From contig NZ_JARXIC010000007.1 in NCBI RefSeq assembly GCF_031127905.1, positions 115,780 through 179,779 on the forward strand: a DNA stretch of 64,000 nucleotides, read 5' to 3'. Both the position numbers and the translations under genes were made by a program. Below, piece by piece: positions 30,268-39,817 of this stretch. Source of the stretch: Thalassobacterium sedimentorum (lineage in GTDB: Bacteria; Verrucomicrobiota; Verrucomicrobiia; Opitutales; Coraliomargaritaceae). Position 1 is the stretch's first letter. The number at the start of each line of letters is the position of its first letter. The notes under the pieces are model-generated. The model did no database searches, was not told the DNA's origin, and saw only the letters and a list, made by a program, of their open reading frames with translations.

Positions 30268-31202
30268 TGGAACATTCTAAGCATACAGATACAATCATAA
30301 CTCCAAAGCTGACTCTACTAGAAGAAGCTTTGCGAGACATCTTGGTCGAATCTCAGATGCCGATTGTAACCTCATACCAACTCTTTAACAATATACGAGG
30401 ACTCTACAAGAGCGGCCGAAAACTGTGGTTGCGGACCTCAGTTCCAGATAAAACGAAACTGAACCAAGTTCGAAGGAGTCTAGTCGAATTGAATATCCTA
30501 ACACCCGACAAGGACTTTCAGCATGGGGTCTATCGTATCGTGAACAATAGCGACCGCTCAGCAGAGGAAATTTGTGGAGTCATCGACCCTTTTGGCTACA
30601 TTTCGCATCTTTCGGCCATGGCTCGATACGGATTGACCGACCGGCGCTCTAAGGCACTACAGATAACCCTTCCTGATGCCAAAACCGGAAAACAACTCTG
30701 GAAGGAACAGATTTTCGAGAGGGACTACACTGAAGAAGAAAGAACAAGCCTAAGCCCTGCGGAAATCATCTCTCCGTCTCCTCGTTCGAGCTTCCCGATT
30801 AAAGTTAGAGGACAGGAAATTTCAATCAAACGCACTTCTCACCTCGCAGATAGCCAGCCTATAAAGGGAAGCCTCTCACGCATTGAAAAAGTTGGCCAAG
30901 TCTTTGCTGGAATGCTCGAAGAGCCAGATCTCTGCGGTGGGATGAAACATGTTATCGAGGTATGGGAAGAGCATGCTCAGACCTACCTTGAAGAAATCAT
31001 CGAAGCTGTTGAAAGTCGCCCAAAGGGCATCACTAAAGTGCGTGCTGGTTATTTGCTCGATGAATTGCTTGGAATAAAGAACCCTCGGATTGAAAACTGG
31101 ACGCAATTTGCCCAACGCGGAGGGTCACGCATGCTGAACCCATCCGCACCCTTCGAATCTAAATTTTCTGAAAAATGGATGCTTTCTCTTAATGTCAACT
31201 GA
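30267..31202 (+). CDS. abiEi: Type IV toxin-antitoxin antitoxin, AbiEi family
   Basis: 311-aa antitoxin and autoregulator. The N-terminal winged-helix region (about 15-100: LLEEALRDILVESQMPIVTS, QVRRSLVELNILTP, GVYRIVN) leads to the AbiEi core (GVIDPFGYISHLSAMARYGL, ALQITLPDAKTGKQ) and the typical C-terminus RMLNPSAPFESKF with KWMLSLNV. A GTG at 30267 is the only start that keeps the whole helix-turn-helix; the first in-frame ATG is 30 codons later. In the studied Serratia system AbiEi neutralises the toxin without direct contact and represses its own promoter by binding two inverted repeats, which fits the twin palindromes here. Its end overlaps abiEii by 11 nt. Confidence 0.88.
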   Translation: MEHSKHTDTIITPKLTLLEEALRDILVESQMPIVTSYQLFNNIRGLYKSGRKLWLRTSVPDKTKLNQVRRSLVELNILTPDKDFQHGVYRIVNNSDRSAEEICGVIDPFGYISHLSAMARYGLTDRRSKALQITLPDAKTGKQLWKEQIFERDYTEEERTSLSPAEIISPSPRSSFPIKVRGQEISIKRTSHLADSQPIKGSLSRIEKVGQVFAGMLEEPDLCGGMKHVIEVWEEHAQTYLEEIIEAVESRPKGITKVRAGYLLDELLGIKNPRIENWTQFAQRGGSRMLNPSAPFESKFSEKWMLSLNVN

Positions 31203-32091
31203 ACCAACACCACATACTGTCGACATCAATGCCTGGGTCGAAAAATCTAGGCATGACCCACATCTCTACTCTGAAAGGCAAGCCACAGAAGTCGTTCTTG
31301 CATCCATCGGAAGGAGTTCAACCTTTGGTGGTAAGATGTTCTTAAAGGGAGGCACTCTCATGGGCGTAGTCTATAAAAGCCCGAGGCAAACTGCCGACAT
31401 TGATTTTACTGCCGATTTTGATCCCTCAGATTTTTTGTTAAAAGAACTAAACGACGATTTAAACGACGAGATGAAACGCACTGCGGCTCAATTGGGGTAC
31501 CCAGACCTAGTTTGCCGGGTTCAAAGCTTGAAGAAAAAACCTAGACCACAAGGCTTTGACAAAATGCAATTCCCAGCAATCGAGATGAAAATCGCCCACG
31601 CAAAGCGTGACACCAGACCTCACGAGCGATTGAAAAGAGGCGACTGCCCGACAACTCTCAAGGTAGAAGTCAGTTTTAAGGAGCCCGTGGAAGCGATCGA
31701 ATTAATTCAACTCGGTGAAGATTCAACAATTCACGCATATGGGTTTGCTGAATTAGTTGCCGAAAAAATGCGAGCACTACTACAGCAGGTAAAGAGAGAC
31801 CGGAGTCGGTGCCAAGATGTCTACGACATCGCTTTTCTTGTCAGGGATGGAATATTTGAGGACAACGAGAAAGAGTACATCTTAAAGCGCTTGATAGAAA
31901 AATCCCATGTTCGTGACATTCACCCCGATATAGATACCATGGGACAGTCAGGAATCAAAGAGCGAGCCAAGGAAGGATGGGAAACACTTGGCCTCGAATT
32001 ATCCGAGTTACCCGATTTTGATACTGAATTCGAAATTGTTGAGTCGTTCTACCAATCGCTGCCTTGGGATAAAGCCAGTAGACCCACTTGA
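31192..32091 (+). CDS. abiEii: Type IV toxin, AbiEii nucleotidyltransferase
   Basis: 299-aa nucleotidyltransferase-like toxin. Motif I is FLKGGTLMGVVYKS followed by RQTADIDFTADFD (GS-X-DxD-type active site). Motif III/IV is HAYGFAELVAEKMRALLQQV followed by RDRSRCQDVYDIAFL, the most conserved block of the family. Relatives transfer nucleotides onto tRNA or other targets and arrest growth, giving phage abortive infection or plasmid maintenance. The 11-nt overlap with abiEi supports coupled translation. A 9-bp stem-loop (32124-32146) with a later T run may terminate the pair. Composition looks more AT-rich than the flanks (not computed), in keeping with acquisition. Confidence 0.9.
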   Translation: MSTEPTPHTVDINAWVEKSRHDPHLYSERQATEVVLASIGRSSTFGGKMFLKGGTLMGVVYKSPRQTADIDFTADFDPSDFLLKELNDDLNDEMKRTAAQLGYPDLVCRVQSLKKKPRPQGFDKMQFPAIEMKIAHAKRDTRPHERLKRGDCPTTLKVEVSFKEPVEAIELIQLGEDSTIHAYGFAELVAEKMRALLQQVKRDRSRCQDVYDIAFLVRDGIFEDNEKEYILKRLIEKSHVRDIHPDIDTMGQSGIKERAKEGWETLGLELSELPDFDTEFEIVESFYQSLPWDKASRPT

Positions 32092-32123
32092 GTAGTAAAC
32101 GCGCCTAAGCTATGAAACTCTGT

Positions 32124-32160
32124 ATTCCTAGATATATTCTAGGAATTGAAGTGATTTTTT
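32124..32160 (+). terminator. Possible terminator of abiE
   Basis: Stem attcctaga / tctaggaat (9 bp, loop tatat) followed, after 8 nt, by TTTTTT. The gap before the T run makes it weaker than a standard intrinsic terminator. Confidence 0.45.
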
Positions 32161-32324
32161 GTATTTTGGCCAAATCGCATCCTTGATTTACAAGCGAGAG
32201 AATGACGATCGCAGCAGTATTCTAATTCATGGAACAGCCAATCCAGTGCCACAAAGTGCCACATTCTTGCCCTAATTTGTCCAACTTTGTCCCAATACCA
32301 ACGACTTACGGAACAACTTGGGCA

Positions 32325-32361
32325 ATAAAAAACGACCTACGAAACCTCGTAAGTCGTTGAT
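32325..32361 (-). terminator. Terminator of the tRNA gene
   Basis: Read on the minus strand: AACGACTTACG, a short loop, CGTAGGTCGTT (one mismatch) and TTTTATT. It starts about 8 nt after the tRNA 3' end. A further copy of one arm (caacgacttacg at 32299-32310) lies beyond it and can also pair with 32348-32359. Confidence 0.7.
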
Positions 32362-32368
32362 TATTAAA

Positions 32369-32443
<75 letters not shown>

Positions 32444-32630
32444 GTAAAGTGAAAGAGGGTAGAAAACGATCTGAGAAGGTCAAGTCAAGCGCTCAATTTT
32501 AAGTTTTTTCCTGATTCACTCTCATGATTCAGGTAAAATAGCCGTCCATTTAGGAAGCACTGAGCACGTGCGAGCTCGCTCCCATTGGCGTGAACACGCT
32601 GAACACGGCACTCAAGCTGAATCCATATAT

Positions 32631-32650
32631 TAAAAAACGGCTGAAGCCGT
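32631..32650 (-). terminator. Terminator of the Wadjet operon
   Basis: On the minus strand, ACGGCT-TC-AGCCGT followed by TTTTT begins 6 nt after the jetD stop codon. Short (6 bp) but well placed. Confidence 0.65.
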
Positions 32651-32655
32651 CACTC

Positions 32656-33849
32656 TTACCTCATTGCATCCTGGTTAAGAGTGAGCGCTTCGGGCGCAAT
32701 GCGTCTTCGTAGGATCTCTTGTACCATAGTATAATCGATCTGCTCTTGCTCGATGCGTATGCCGGAAAGTGCTTGGAGCTGGCTGACCATGGCCGACTCT
32801 GCGGCAGTTAAATAAATCTGCTGCGCTTCGGAGAGTTGCTGCTCCGCGCTGTGCGGCTGCTGATAGGCGCGGCAGCGCTCAAAGGTCTCGACATCCATTA
32901 GGATCGATTCAACCGTGGGAAGTGCCGCTCTGAATTGCGCGAGGATCCCAAATCCGGAGAGGTCGATATCGCCCCAATAGTAAACGTGCTTGGCTGCCAA
33001 CCACCCAACGCGGCCCAATCGACTGACCGCAAAACCATGCCCCATGATCGCTATAGTTTTGGGCAACTGCGGCAGCGTCAAAAAAGGCACGTGATTTTCC
33101 ACGACAATGACGCGCTCAAAGGCCTCAAAATAATGCGCTTTCTCCGCTAACTCACGCGCTGTGGCCATCGCATGACCGAAGGGCAGCAATTTAATCGTCG
33201 GGTCCAAGGAGCGAAACTCGATTAGGCTCTCCTTGCTCATCAGCCCGAGCTGCTCTTCAAGTGTGCCCTCCGTCTGCACCCGACACTCAGGCGCGAAGGC
33301 CTGCACCAGCGCGGACAACAAGGGGCGCTCTTGTTCGAAAAACTTAGTCGGCACGGCTACCGGCAATTGCCGCGGATAGAGTCCGGGAGCAGGATTGGCC
33401 TGTAAATAAGTCAATAGTTTGATGACATGCTGAATCGTTTCGGCGGGCTTACGCATCAGCGGCAGATGCTCCGCACACCAGGGACGTGCGGAGGGGGTCC
33501 ACTCACAGAGACGGGTCACATTTGCCAGCACTGCCTGCGCTTCGTGCTCGGCTCCTAAATACTTTAGAAAATCATCTGCGGAGGCGAAGCTGAGTCGCAC
33601 GGGAAACTCGTTCTTGCCATGCCGCTTCGAATTCACAGTCGCCCACTCGATGGTATAACCGAAGCCCAATGACTCGCGACTCTGCGAACGTATTAAACTG
33701 TCGATCGCGCGCCACTCCGACAGGGGCGCCGTGGTCTTGGGTTTGGCGATACGTATTGGCAAAGGGAATACAGAATCCCCCACAATCAGACCGCGCAAAA
33801 CTTCGTTCAGTTTGCGAGCGGCCTTATTGCGTAAGTCATCCAAGGTCAT
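32656..33849 (-). CDS. jetD: Wadjet nuclease subunit JetD (DUF3322-DUF2220, TOPRIM)
   Basis: 397-aa nuclease of the Wadjet (JetABCD/EptABCD/MksBEFG) anti-plasmid system; it cuts closed circular DNA once the SMC complex has extruded it. The N-terminal DUF3322 part (about 1-190) has WRAIDSLIRSQSRESLGFGY and PVRLSFASADDFLKYLG. The C-terminal DUF2220 TOPRIM fold has the catalytic Glu in VIVVENHVPFL (about residue 248) and the DxD in YYWGDIDLSGFGILAQFRA (about 292-296). Length fits the family. Its ATG overlaps the jetC stop by 4 nt. Key residues are present, so the subunit should be functional. Confidence 0.93.
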   Translation of the reverse strand: MTLDDLRNKAARKLNEVLRGLIVGDSVFPLPIRIAKPKTTAPLSEWRAIDSLIRSQSRESLGFGYTIEWATVNSKRHGKNEFPVRLSFASADDFLKYLGAEHEAQAVLANVTRLCEWTPSARPWCAEHLPLMRKPAETIQHVIKLLTYLQANPAPGLYPRQLPVAVPTKFFEQERPLLSALVQAFAPECRVQTEGTLEEQLGLMSKESLIEFRSLDPTIKLLPFGHAMATARELAEKAHYFEAFERVIVVENHVPFLTLPQLPKTIAIMGHGFAVSRLGRVGWLAAKHVYYWGDIDLSGFGILAQFRAALPTVESILMDVETFERCRAYQQPHSAEQQLSEAQQIYLTAAESAMVSQLQALSGIRIEQEQIDYTMVQEILRRRIAPEALTLNQDAMR

Positions 33850-36800
33850 GAGTCCGCGACTTCGTCCATCAGTTGTTTATATTCGTAAACATCCAGATTA
33901 TGAATTTCCGAATGCACGTTGGGCCGGGTTACAATGTGGTAGCGTTCGACATATTTCTGCACCAGGTGGACCTTGGAGTCCAAGGGCTGCACGATGATCA
34001 GTTGCAGGCTGAACTGTTTAAACAGCTCTAGCAAATAAGTCGAAAACTCATCGTCGGTCTTACTAAACATTTCGTCCACCACGACCAAGCGGAAGGTTTC
34101 GGTCTGGTGATCGTTGTTCAGCGAGATGCCATATTGATAAGCAATCGCGGTGGCGAGAATGGTAGAAGCGAGCCGATTCTTTTCACCGCCAGACTTCCCG
34201 GAAGCACCGGAATAACACTGGAAGCTTTCATCGGTCTCACGGTAAAATTCGTCGGCCCGGAAGTTGAACCAGTTACGAACATCGACCACCTGCTGCGTCC
34301 ATTTCTCATCTTTGCTCAGTTCGTCCAGCAAGTGACGCACGCGGTTGAAGCGCTCGGAGCGCTCTTCGTCGGTGTTCTCTTCCTGCACGATATTTTCCAA
34401 AGCATACTGACGCAGCGCACGAAAGCGTTTCTGTTTATCATCGTCGGTGCGCTCGGGAACGAGCTGAATATAGGTGTGTTTATTGCGGTCGAAATCGACT
34501 TCTTTCAAATGCAAGTTCAAGTCGGCGATGCGGTTCTTAATGGTTTCCGCATGCTGACTCAGCAACCCATCAAAGCTGGAAACGTCCTCGATCAAATTGG
34601 TCTGTAGCAAGCGATTAAAACGTTGCTGATTTTTAGGCAGGTCTTCCTCCTCGATGCGAATGCGCAGCTTTTCAAAGGGCGCGAACAAGGACTCACTATA
34701 TCCCGGAACCGCGAGGCCATCGGTGTACAGTTCATCATGCAGTTTGGGCTCCTCGTTTTTGACATCGTCGAGGAAGCGCTGAATCTCTAACTTGGCGGCG
34801 TTGCCAGCATCATTGCGTTTGCGGTTGGCTTCACTGCGCTTGCGATCCAGCTCACTGCTGATTTGCGACTTTGCAGTTTGTAATGCCGCGACACTGGTGG
34901 GCGGAATCTCGAGTAGCTTTTTCACCGCAGGCAAGCGCTCCTGCATGACTTGCATTTGCTCGGGATTCTCGTTGGCAAGATCAATAATCGTCTGGCAGTC
35001 CTGCATGCCGCTCTCGTTTTGCTCCTGACGCGCCTTCCACGCGCCCAAGCGTTCGCGCGCATTTTTGCTATTCTCGCTCGCGCGTGCTTTGGCGGCCTTG
35101 GCCTCCTCGAGTTGCGCCTGTAAACTACTCTGTTCGTCGGAACTGGATTCGAGTCGCTGGCGCTCGACCTTGAGCTCATCCTGAGCCAGTGCGGGGCTGA
35201 AATAATCCACGGCATCCCAATCGCTGGCAATGTCGGGCAATGATTTTGCGGCCTGCAAGGCGGTATCGATGCCGTCTTTTTCGTTAGTCAGCTTACGCAC
35301 ATTCTCCACGAGTTCGCTACGCGTCACCTCTTGCTCGGCATGGCGGGTTTGCAAGGCTTTGATCTTGGTCGAATTATCCCAACCCAAAACATCGCGGCTG
35401 CGGTCATTGATATCGTGACGGTCGTCCTTGCGTCGCTCGGAGCCGCGTTGCTTGATTAGGCCGCCAACCGTAATGGCCGTCTTCGCGCGATTGAACAACT
35501 CGTCCGGCGCCTCACAGCACAGATGGTCGTAACGATAACTAAGCTCGGCAGCCAGCCAACGATCAAACTCTCCCGCATCGGCGTGAATCTCCAGCTTGGC
35601 GGCCACGGCCTCGGCATGCAATTGTGGATTGGTAGAGCGCGCTTCGCCCTCCACCACATGATACACCAACAAGCCGCGCAGATTGGTGCGGTGCACATAG
35701 TCGTCCATCTGTTTGCGCAAACGCCCCGGCACCAGCACGCAGAGTGCAAAGCTATGCACCAGTCGCTCGATCGCGCCCGTCCAGATGGCTTCGCTTTCTT
35801 TGACTTGCACCAGTTCACCAACGAAGGGCAGTTCCTTCGGGCGAACTTTCAAGGCCTTAGCGATGCCGTCGCGCATGCGGGTAAGCTTGTCGTCGATATT
35901 GCCCTCTCGCTCTTGTAGACTGCGCACCTCGGCACTAATCTGCTCTTGTTGCAAAGTGAGCTGCTCCAATTCTGCCCGCAGTTGATCCAGCTGTCTCCCT
36001 AAGGCCTTAGAGCGTTTACCCAATCGTTCGGCATCTTTCTGAGCTTCGGCCAGCAGCTCAATAAAGTCCGCTTCCGCTTGGCAGACGGTGCCCGTGCGCC
36101 ACTTTTCGGCGCGCGCGATAAACTGTTTATAACGCGCTTGGCGCGGCTTAATCTGTTGCTGCAACTGCGCCAGCTCTGCCTTGATCTGCTGTAGGCGACG
36201 CCCGGTCTCACTGGATTCAATCGCGATGGTCAGCTGCTGGATGCGTTCTTGTTGTGCCTCCACTTTTAAACCTTCGGACGTTTCCTCGGCCCGCGCTTTG
36301 ACCAATTCGCGTTCGATTTCTTCTGCATCCGCGGTTCTAAACTTCAACTCGGTCTCTGCGAAAAACAACGGCGCAGCCTCGATGCAAGCGGTCCAATGGT
36401 CGACCTGATCCTCCTGGATCTGCACGGTGTTATTGAGACGGTGAATTTCGTTGAGCCGGTCGAGACGTTTTTTCTCACGCTCGATACGCTCGTAGGTGCG
36501 GCGCAGTTCCTCAAAGTTGTTACGCAACTCTTCCAGTTTTTTGGGCGCGCCGCCGTCGTCCAGCATGTATTCGCGAATGAAATTGGTCAGGTTACTGATG
36601 TCCTTGATGCACACCGCCTGATTGAAAATATCCATCGGGTTCTTTTCCGCCGACAGACAAAGCGCCTCATGAAAGCGCTGCGAGTAGAGCGTAAAGGTGT
36701 CCAAGGGCTCCAGTGCCCGCTCCTTCAGTTTTTGCCTTACCTCGGATGGACTGCCCAGATCTTTGAAATCATCCTCGATGGTCAGTTTCTTCTTCGCCAC

Positions 36801-37280
36801 CACATAGGCGCGCTCCAATTTCTTGGCCGGCGTGAGCCACAGCACCTGTGCCAAGGTCACATGTTGTTGATAAGTTTCGTTGTAAAAATAAGCCAACAAA
36901 ACAGTGACCGATTGCCCTGCTTTACGCAGCTGCTTGGGACGCCCGTAGCCTCGCTCCTGATCGTGCTCTTCGGAATATGTGCCGAGCACATAGTCTTTTT
37001 CGTTACGCTCTTTCTTTTGCTTACGCTCGCCGCCGCCGGCCGAGGCCTGATTATAGTTTCGCTTGCGGCTATCGATCAGGATGGTGAGCACTGCATCGGC
37101 CAAAGTCGATTTACCGGCACCATTACCACCGCTCAACAGACTGGTGCGGCCGTCGGGCGCAAAACTGTGCACGCGCCCATGAAAGGTGCCCCAGTTCAGA
37201 ACTGAAAATTGATGTAAGCGAAATCCGGCCGTGGAACGATCGGGTGCAAATTCTAGCGTAGCTTGTGGTTCGTGATTCAT
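33846..37280 (-). CDS. jetC: Wadjet SMC-like ATPase JetC (MksB)
   Basis: 1,144-aa SMC-family motor that loads on and extrudes plasmid DNA. Walker A is LLSGGNGAGKSTLADAVL (about 50-66). Long coiled coils (about 250-470 and 660-900, rich in E/K/Q/R heptads) flank a central hinge-like domain (about 480-620, including FALCVLVPGRLRKQMDDYV). The ABC signature is GASGKSGGEKNRLAS and Walker B is RLVVVDEMFSKTDDEFSTYL. All ATPase motifs are intact. It starts ATG and overlaps jetB by 4 nt. Other names for the same protein are EptC and MksB. Confidence 0.94.
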   Translation of the reverse strand: MNHEPQATLEFAPDRSTAGFRLHQFSVLNWGTFHGRVHSFAPDGRTSLLSGGNGAGKSTLADAVLTILIDSRKRNYNQASAGGGERKQKKERNEKDYVLGTYSEEHDQERGYGRPKQLRKAGQSVTVLLAYFYNETYQQHVTLAQVLWLTPAKKLERAYVVAKKKLTIEDDFKDLGSPSEVRQKLKERALEPLDTFTLYSQRFHEALCLSAEKNPMDIFNQAVCIKDISNLTNFIREYMLDDGGAPKKLEELRNNFEELRRTYERIEREKKRLDRLNEIHRLNNTVQIQEDQVDHWTACIEAAPLFFAETELKFRTADAEEIERELVKARAEETSEGLKVEAQQERIQQLTIAIESSETGRRLQQIKAELAQLQQQIKPRQARYKQFIARAEKWRTGTVCQAEADFIELLAEAQKDAERLGKRSKALGRQLDQLRAELEQLTLQQEQISAEVRSLQEREGNIDDKLTRMRDGIAKALKVRPKELPFVGELVQVKESEAIWTGAIERLVHSFALCVLVPGRLRKQMDDYVHRTNLRGLLVYHVVEGEARSTNPQLHAEAVAAKLEIHADAGEFDRWLAAELSYRYDHLCCEAPDELFNRAKTAITVGGLIKQRGSERRKDDRHDINDRSRDVLGWDNSTKIKALQTRHAEQEVTRSELVENVRKLTNEKDGIDTALQAAKSLPDIASDWDAVDYFSPALAQDELKVERQRLESSSDEQSSLQAQLEEAKAAKARASENSKNARERLGAWKARQEQNESGMQDCQTIIDLANENPEQMQVMQERLPAVKKLLEIPPTSVAALQTAKSQISSELDRKRSEANRKRNDAGNAAKLEIQRFLDDVKNEEPKLHDELYTDGLAVPGYSESLFAPFEKLRIRIEEEDLPKNQQRFNRLLQTNLIEDVSSFDGLLSQHAETIKNRIADLNLHLKEVDFDRNKHTYIQLVPERTDDDKQKRFRALRQYALENIVQEENTDEERSERFNRVRHLLDELSKDEKWTQQVVDVRNWFNFRADEFYRETDESFQCYSGASGKSGGEKNRLASTILATAIAYQYGISLNNDHQTETFRLVVVDEMFSKTDDEFSTYLLELFKQFSLQLIIVQPLDSKVHLVQKYVERYHIVTRPNVHSEIHNLDVYEYKQLMDEVADS

Positions 37281-37951
37281 ACCTCTGCGTCCTCTTCTGT
37301 TTCTTCAATCTCGCCTTCGTCGGTATCCTCCGTCGCATCCTCGGCGACATCCTCTTGGCCCAAGTGCGCTTTCAAACGATTGCGAATCGCCTCGATCTGG
37401 TCGACAGGTAGCTTGGCCCGCAGGATCGGCTCGACGCGATAGATCACCTCGCTGCGGTTAGGCACTTGACGCAGGGCGGACAATTCCGCCAAGCGTGCCA
37501 CGGCGGCTTTGACCTTTTTCTCGATCTTTTGCTCGTTGCCGGTCTCGCCACAATAGGGGCGCATAAACTCCAGAATATCGCGAAATTCCAGGTAGAGATA
37601 ATCGGTGCCATCGGTGGATTGATCATGCCGCAGCAAGCGCTCGCGCAGCTCCGTCAACAGCACCGTCGGCAGAAAAGACAGCGGCGTGCGACGCATCAAT
37701 CGTGGCAGCGGCGCTTCGCCCTCGTGACTCTCGGACGGCTCTTCCTCTTCTTCGCTCGTATCTTCATTGCGCAGAAAGGCGTAGCCCGCGTCCTCATCCA
37801 CGACGAGGTCCAGGCCCATCAGATGGAAATGTGATTCGACCTGATGACGGTCGCGCAGCAAGCGAGCCCAGGACTCTGTCTCTTCCTGATAGAGTGGTCC
37901 ACGCACCAGTTGAACGATGACGTGGCGAATTGTGATGACGGAGGGATTCAT
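37277..37951 (-). CDS. jetB: Wadjet kite-type subunit JetB (DUF4194, MksE)
   Basis: 224-aa small winged-helix subunit of the Wadjet SMC complex. Conserved DUF4194 parts are ARLLRDRHQVESHFHLMGLD, VVDEDAGYAFLRNED, LMRRTPLSFLPTVLLTELRE, KIEKKVKAAVARLAELSALR and VIYRVEPILRAKLPVDQIEA. An acidic Glu/Asp run in the middle and a strongly acidic C-terminal tail (about 200-224) stand out. MksE/JetB dimers bridge the kleisin and the SMC heads. Overlaps both neighbours by 4 nt. Confidence 0.9.
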   Translation of the reverse strand: MNPSVITIRHVIVQLVRGPLYQEETESWARLLRDRHQVESHFHLMGLDLVVDEDAGYAFLRNEDTSEEEEEPSESHEGEAPLPRLMRRTPLSFLPTVLLTELRERLLRHDQSTDGTDYLYLEFRDILEFMRPYCGETGNEQKIEKKVKAAVARLAELSALRQVPNRSEVIYRVEPILRAKLPVDQIEAIRNRLKAHLGQEDVAEDATEDTDEGEIEETEEDAEV

Positions 37952-39384
37952 TTTATAAAGACGATTTTCTCAAGTTCAGCATAGCGCGGTTGCACTTCGC
38001 GCTTTAAGTCGATCTGCATGGTTTCGGGGTAAAAGACATTCTGCGAGCCCTCGCCCGCAACCGCCACATAAGCGACCACATCCACGATGCCCGACTCGAT
38101 CGGATAGCGCTCCACCAACTCGCGCAGGCTTACCTGCGGCTGCGCATCCAGGACCTCGTCTAGGCGTTTGCGATATTTCGGCAAATTCAGCGGTTTACCA
38201 ATGCGGCCCAACGCATCTTTCAAGGAAGCCACGCTCCTCGCCTCGTCCGGATCGATCTCTTCGAAACGCGTCGACTCCGGGGCTTCCCAAGTGCCAACTT
38301 CCATAAAATTGTTAAAACGAACGGGCTCTTCCCAATGGTGCAATGCCTCATCGGCAGGCAAATCGCCACAGGCATTGGCCAAGGAGCGCACCTCACCCAG
38401 CAATTCCATTAAGTAGCGCGTCTGTTGCGAAGTCTGCTCCTCCACCACACGACGCAGTTGCCCCGAGATGCGGCGGTAAATTCCAGCCACGCTCGACACT
38501 TCATCGTAGAGACGCTTGGGCAATTGTTGGAAAACGTGCGCGTCCAGCTCATGCGTCTGTGCCAGCTCAGCAGCGCGCTTCGCCAGCGCCAGCAGTTCCT
38601 CGCGATTCTCGACCGAGGTAATCGACTCACGAAAGCCGAAGTAACTGCGGCCCTGATCTCGACTCCGCAGCGCCTCGTCGGCGTCCAACACATGCGCCAC
38701 CAAATCTCCCTTCGAGAGTTGCTGCTCCAGATATAAATTCTGAATGTCGCGCGCTTGCTCGCGGAAAGTCTCCTCAATCGAGCGAAAGTCGCTCAAAAAT
38801 TCGTCAATGTCGGTCTCCAAGTCGTGTAGCGCATCCTTGACCGCTGCCGGATCCAGCGTGTCGACCTTGCCCGTCTCGCGGATTTGCTGCAGTTCCGCAT
38901 CGATCTCATCACGCTGCTTCAACAACTCCTTGCGTCGCGCCTCCGGGTTAGAATTCGTCTCGCGCTCAATGCGACGCAACTCCGAGACGATGCGGGTAAA
39001 ACGAGAGTCCGAGGTGGTATAACCACGTCGATCCCCCCGTCGCAAGTCCTCCACCCAGGCCAGCGCCTTCTCACTAAACTGCGTGAGTTGATACACATAG
39101 CTGTTCTGCGCCTCCACGAAACGCTTCTGCAAGAGTCGATGACTCTCCTCACACCACTGATTCAAATAAAATCGCGCATCGCGCGGCATGGCATCCGGAT
39201 CCGCTGCACGCGCGTCCTGCAAATGCCGATCCAAGAGCGCCTCCAAGTCCTCTTCCGGAATTTGCGTCAGACCATTTTCCTTAAAACTCACAAAAAAGAA
39301 GCCCAACACAAAGCAAGCGCTCGGGCTACGCAGTAATTTCAGCGTCGGGCTCTTGGCAAAATAGGGATCGAAAATCGAAGACAT
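37948..39384 (-). CDS. jetA: Wadjet kleisin-like subunit JetA (DUF3375, MksF)
   Basis: 478-aa DUF3375 protein, the kleisin of the Wadjet complex and first gene of the operon. It opens PYFAKSPTLKLLRSPSACFV, typical of DUF3375. Further parts are DARFYLNQWCEESHRLLQKR, FSEKALAWVEDLRR, FTRIVSELRRIERETNSNPE (helical), the central coiled coil and the C-terminal winged helix (VSLRELVERYPIESGIVDVV, AYVAVAGEGSQNVFYPE). The four jet genes share 4-nt ATGA-type overlaps, so subunits are translated in a coupled series. The 430 nt upstream have REP-like repeats but no promoter I can call. Confidence 0.92.
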   Translation of the reverse strand: MSSIFDPYFAKSPTLKLLRSPSACFVLGFFFVSFKENGLTQIPEEDLEALLDRHLQDARAADPDAMPRDARFYLNQWCEESHRLLQKRFVEAQNSYVYQLTQFSEKALAWVEDLRRGDRRGYTTSDSRFTRIVSELRRIERETNSNPEARRKELLKQRDEIDAELQQIRETGKVDTLDPAAVKDALHDLETDIDEFLSDFRSIEETFREQARDIQNLYLEQQLSKGDLVAHVLDADEALRSRDQGRSYFGFRESITSVENREELLALAKRAAELAQTHELDAHVFQQLPKRLYDEVSSVAGIYRRISGQLRRVVEEQTSQQTRYLMELLGEVRSLANACGDLPADEALHHWEEPVRFNNFMEVGTWEAPESTRFEEIDPDEARSVASLKDALGRIGKPLNLPKYRKRLDEVLDAQPQVSLRELVERYPIESGIVDVVAYVAVAGEGSQNVFYPETMQIDLKREVQPRYAELEKIVFIK

Positions 39385-39728
39385 CGCACCAGAAAGTTGA
39401 AGAGTCGGTGAGCTGTCAATCTGTAGCGATATGAACCTTAATTCAGAAGTCAGAGCTCAGAAAAACAGAGGCCAGTCACGTCTAATACCACTTCCAAGAA
39501 TATATGATCTATAAGCTTGGCCTTAGCGTAGCCTCGAAACTTTGTTTGGGGGAGGGATTAACATCGCCCCGGTTCCGAGAACCGAGGTTACAAAAGATAT
39601 ATTTCTTAGGACCAAACTTTTTTCGAATTGGTATAATTGACGATTGCTCACGCAGTTCGACTGCTCGACGCGCCCGCGCATCGCTCAAGACCTCGCTCCC
39701 CAATCTCGTCAACGACTAACAACCGACG
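39385..39728. other. Intergenic region with dispersed repeats
   Basis: About 345 nt between jetA and the next terminator. It contains a dispersed cagaggccag/gtcagagctcag repeat (39440-39475, resembling 23153-23186) and a REP family D palindrome (39566-39591). No gene seen. Confidence 0.5.
39566..39591. repeat. REP family D (gttcNgagaaccga palindrome)
   Basis: Core ggttccgagaacc is palindromic and is followed by gaggttac. Relatives: 25941-25965 (cctgttctgagaaccgaagc) and 63799-63813 (gtagcttcggttctc). Confidence 0.65.
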
Positions 39729-39763
39729 CAAAAAAACGACTCTCCTGCGAGGGAGAGTCGTTT
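39729..39763 (-). terminator. Terminator of the small basic protein gene
   Basis: Minus strand: ACGACTCTCC-CTCGCA-GGAGAGTCGT followed by seven Ts. A 10-bp perfect stem 55 nt downstream of the small gene. It is also the only terminator between this gene and jetA. Confidence 0.88.
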
Positions 39764-39817
39764 GTAGAAATTGCTTTTTGGAGAATCACCCAGTGATTAC
39801 CGCGTGACTGCCAGAAA

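Noticed and set aside
36396..37205. 269-codon plus-strand frame opposite jetC
   Set aside because: Lies wholly antisense to an intact SMC ATPase; the translation has no family features. The same holds for long frames opposite pyc (53626-54579, 54904-55683), the kinase gene and dnaE.
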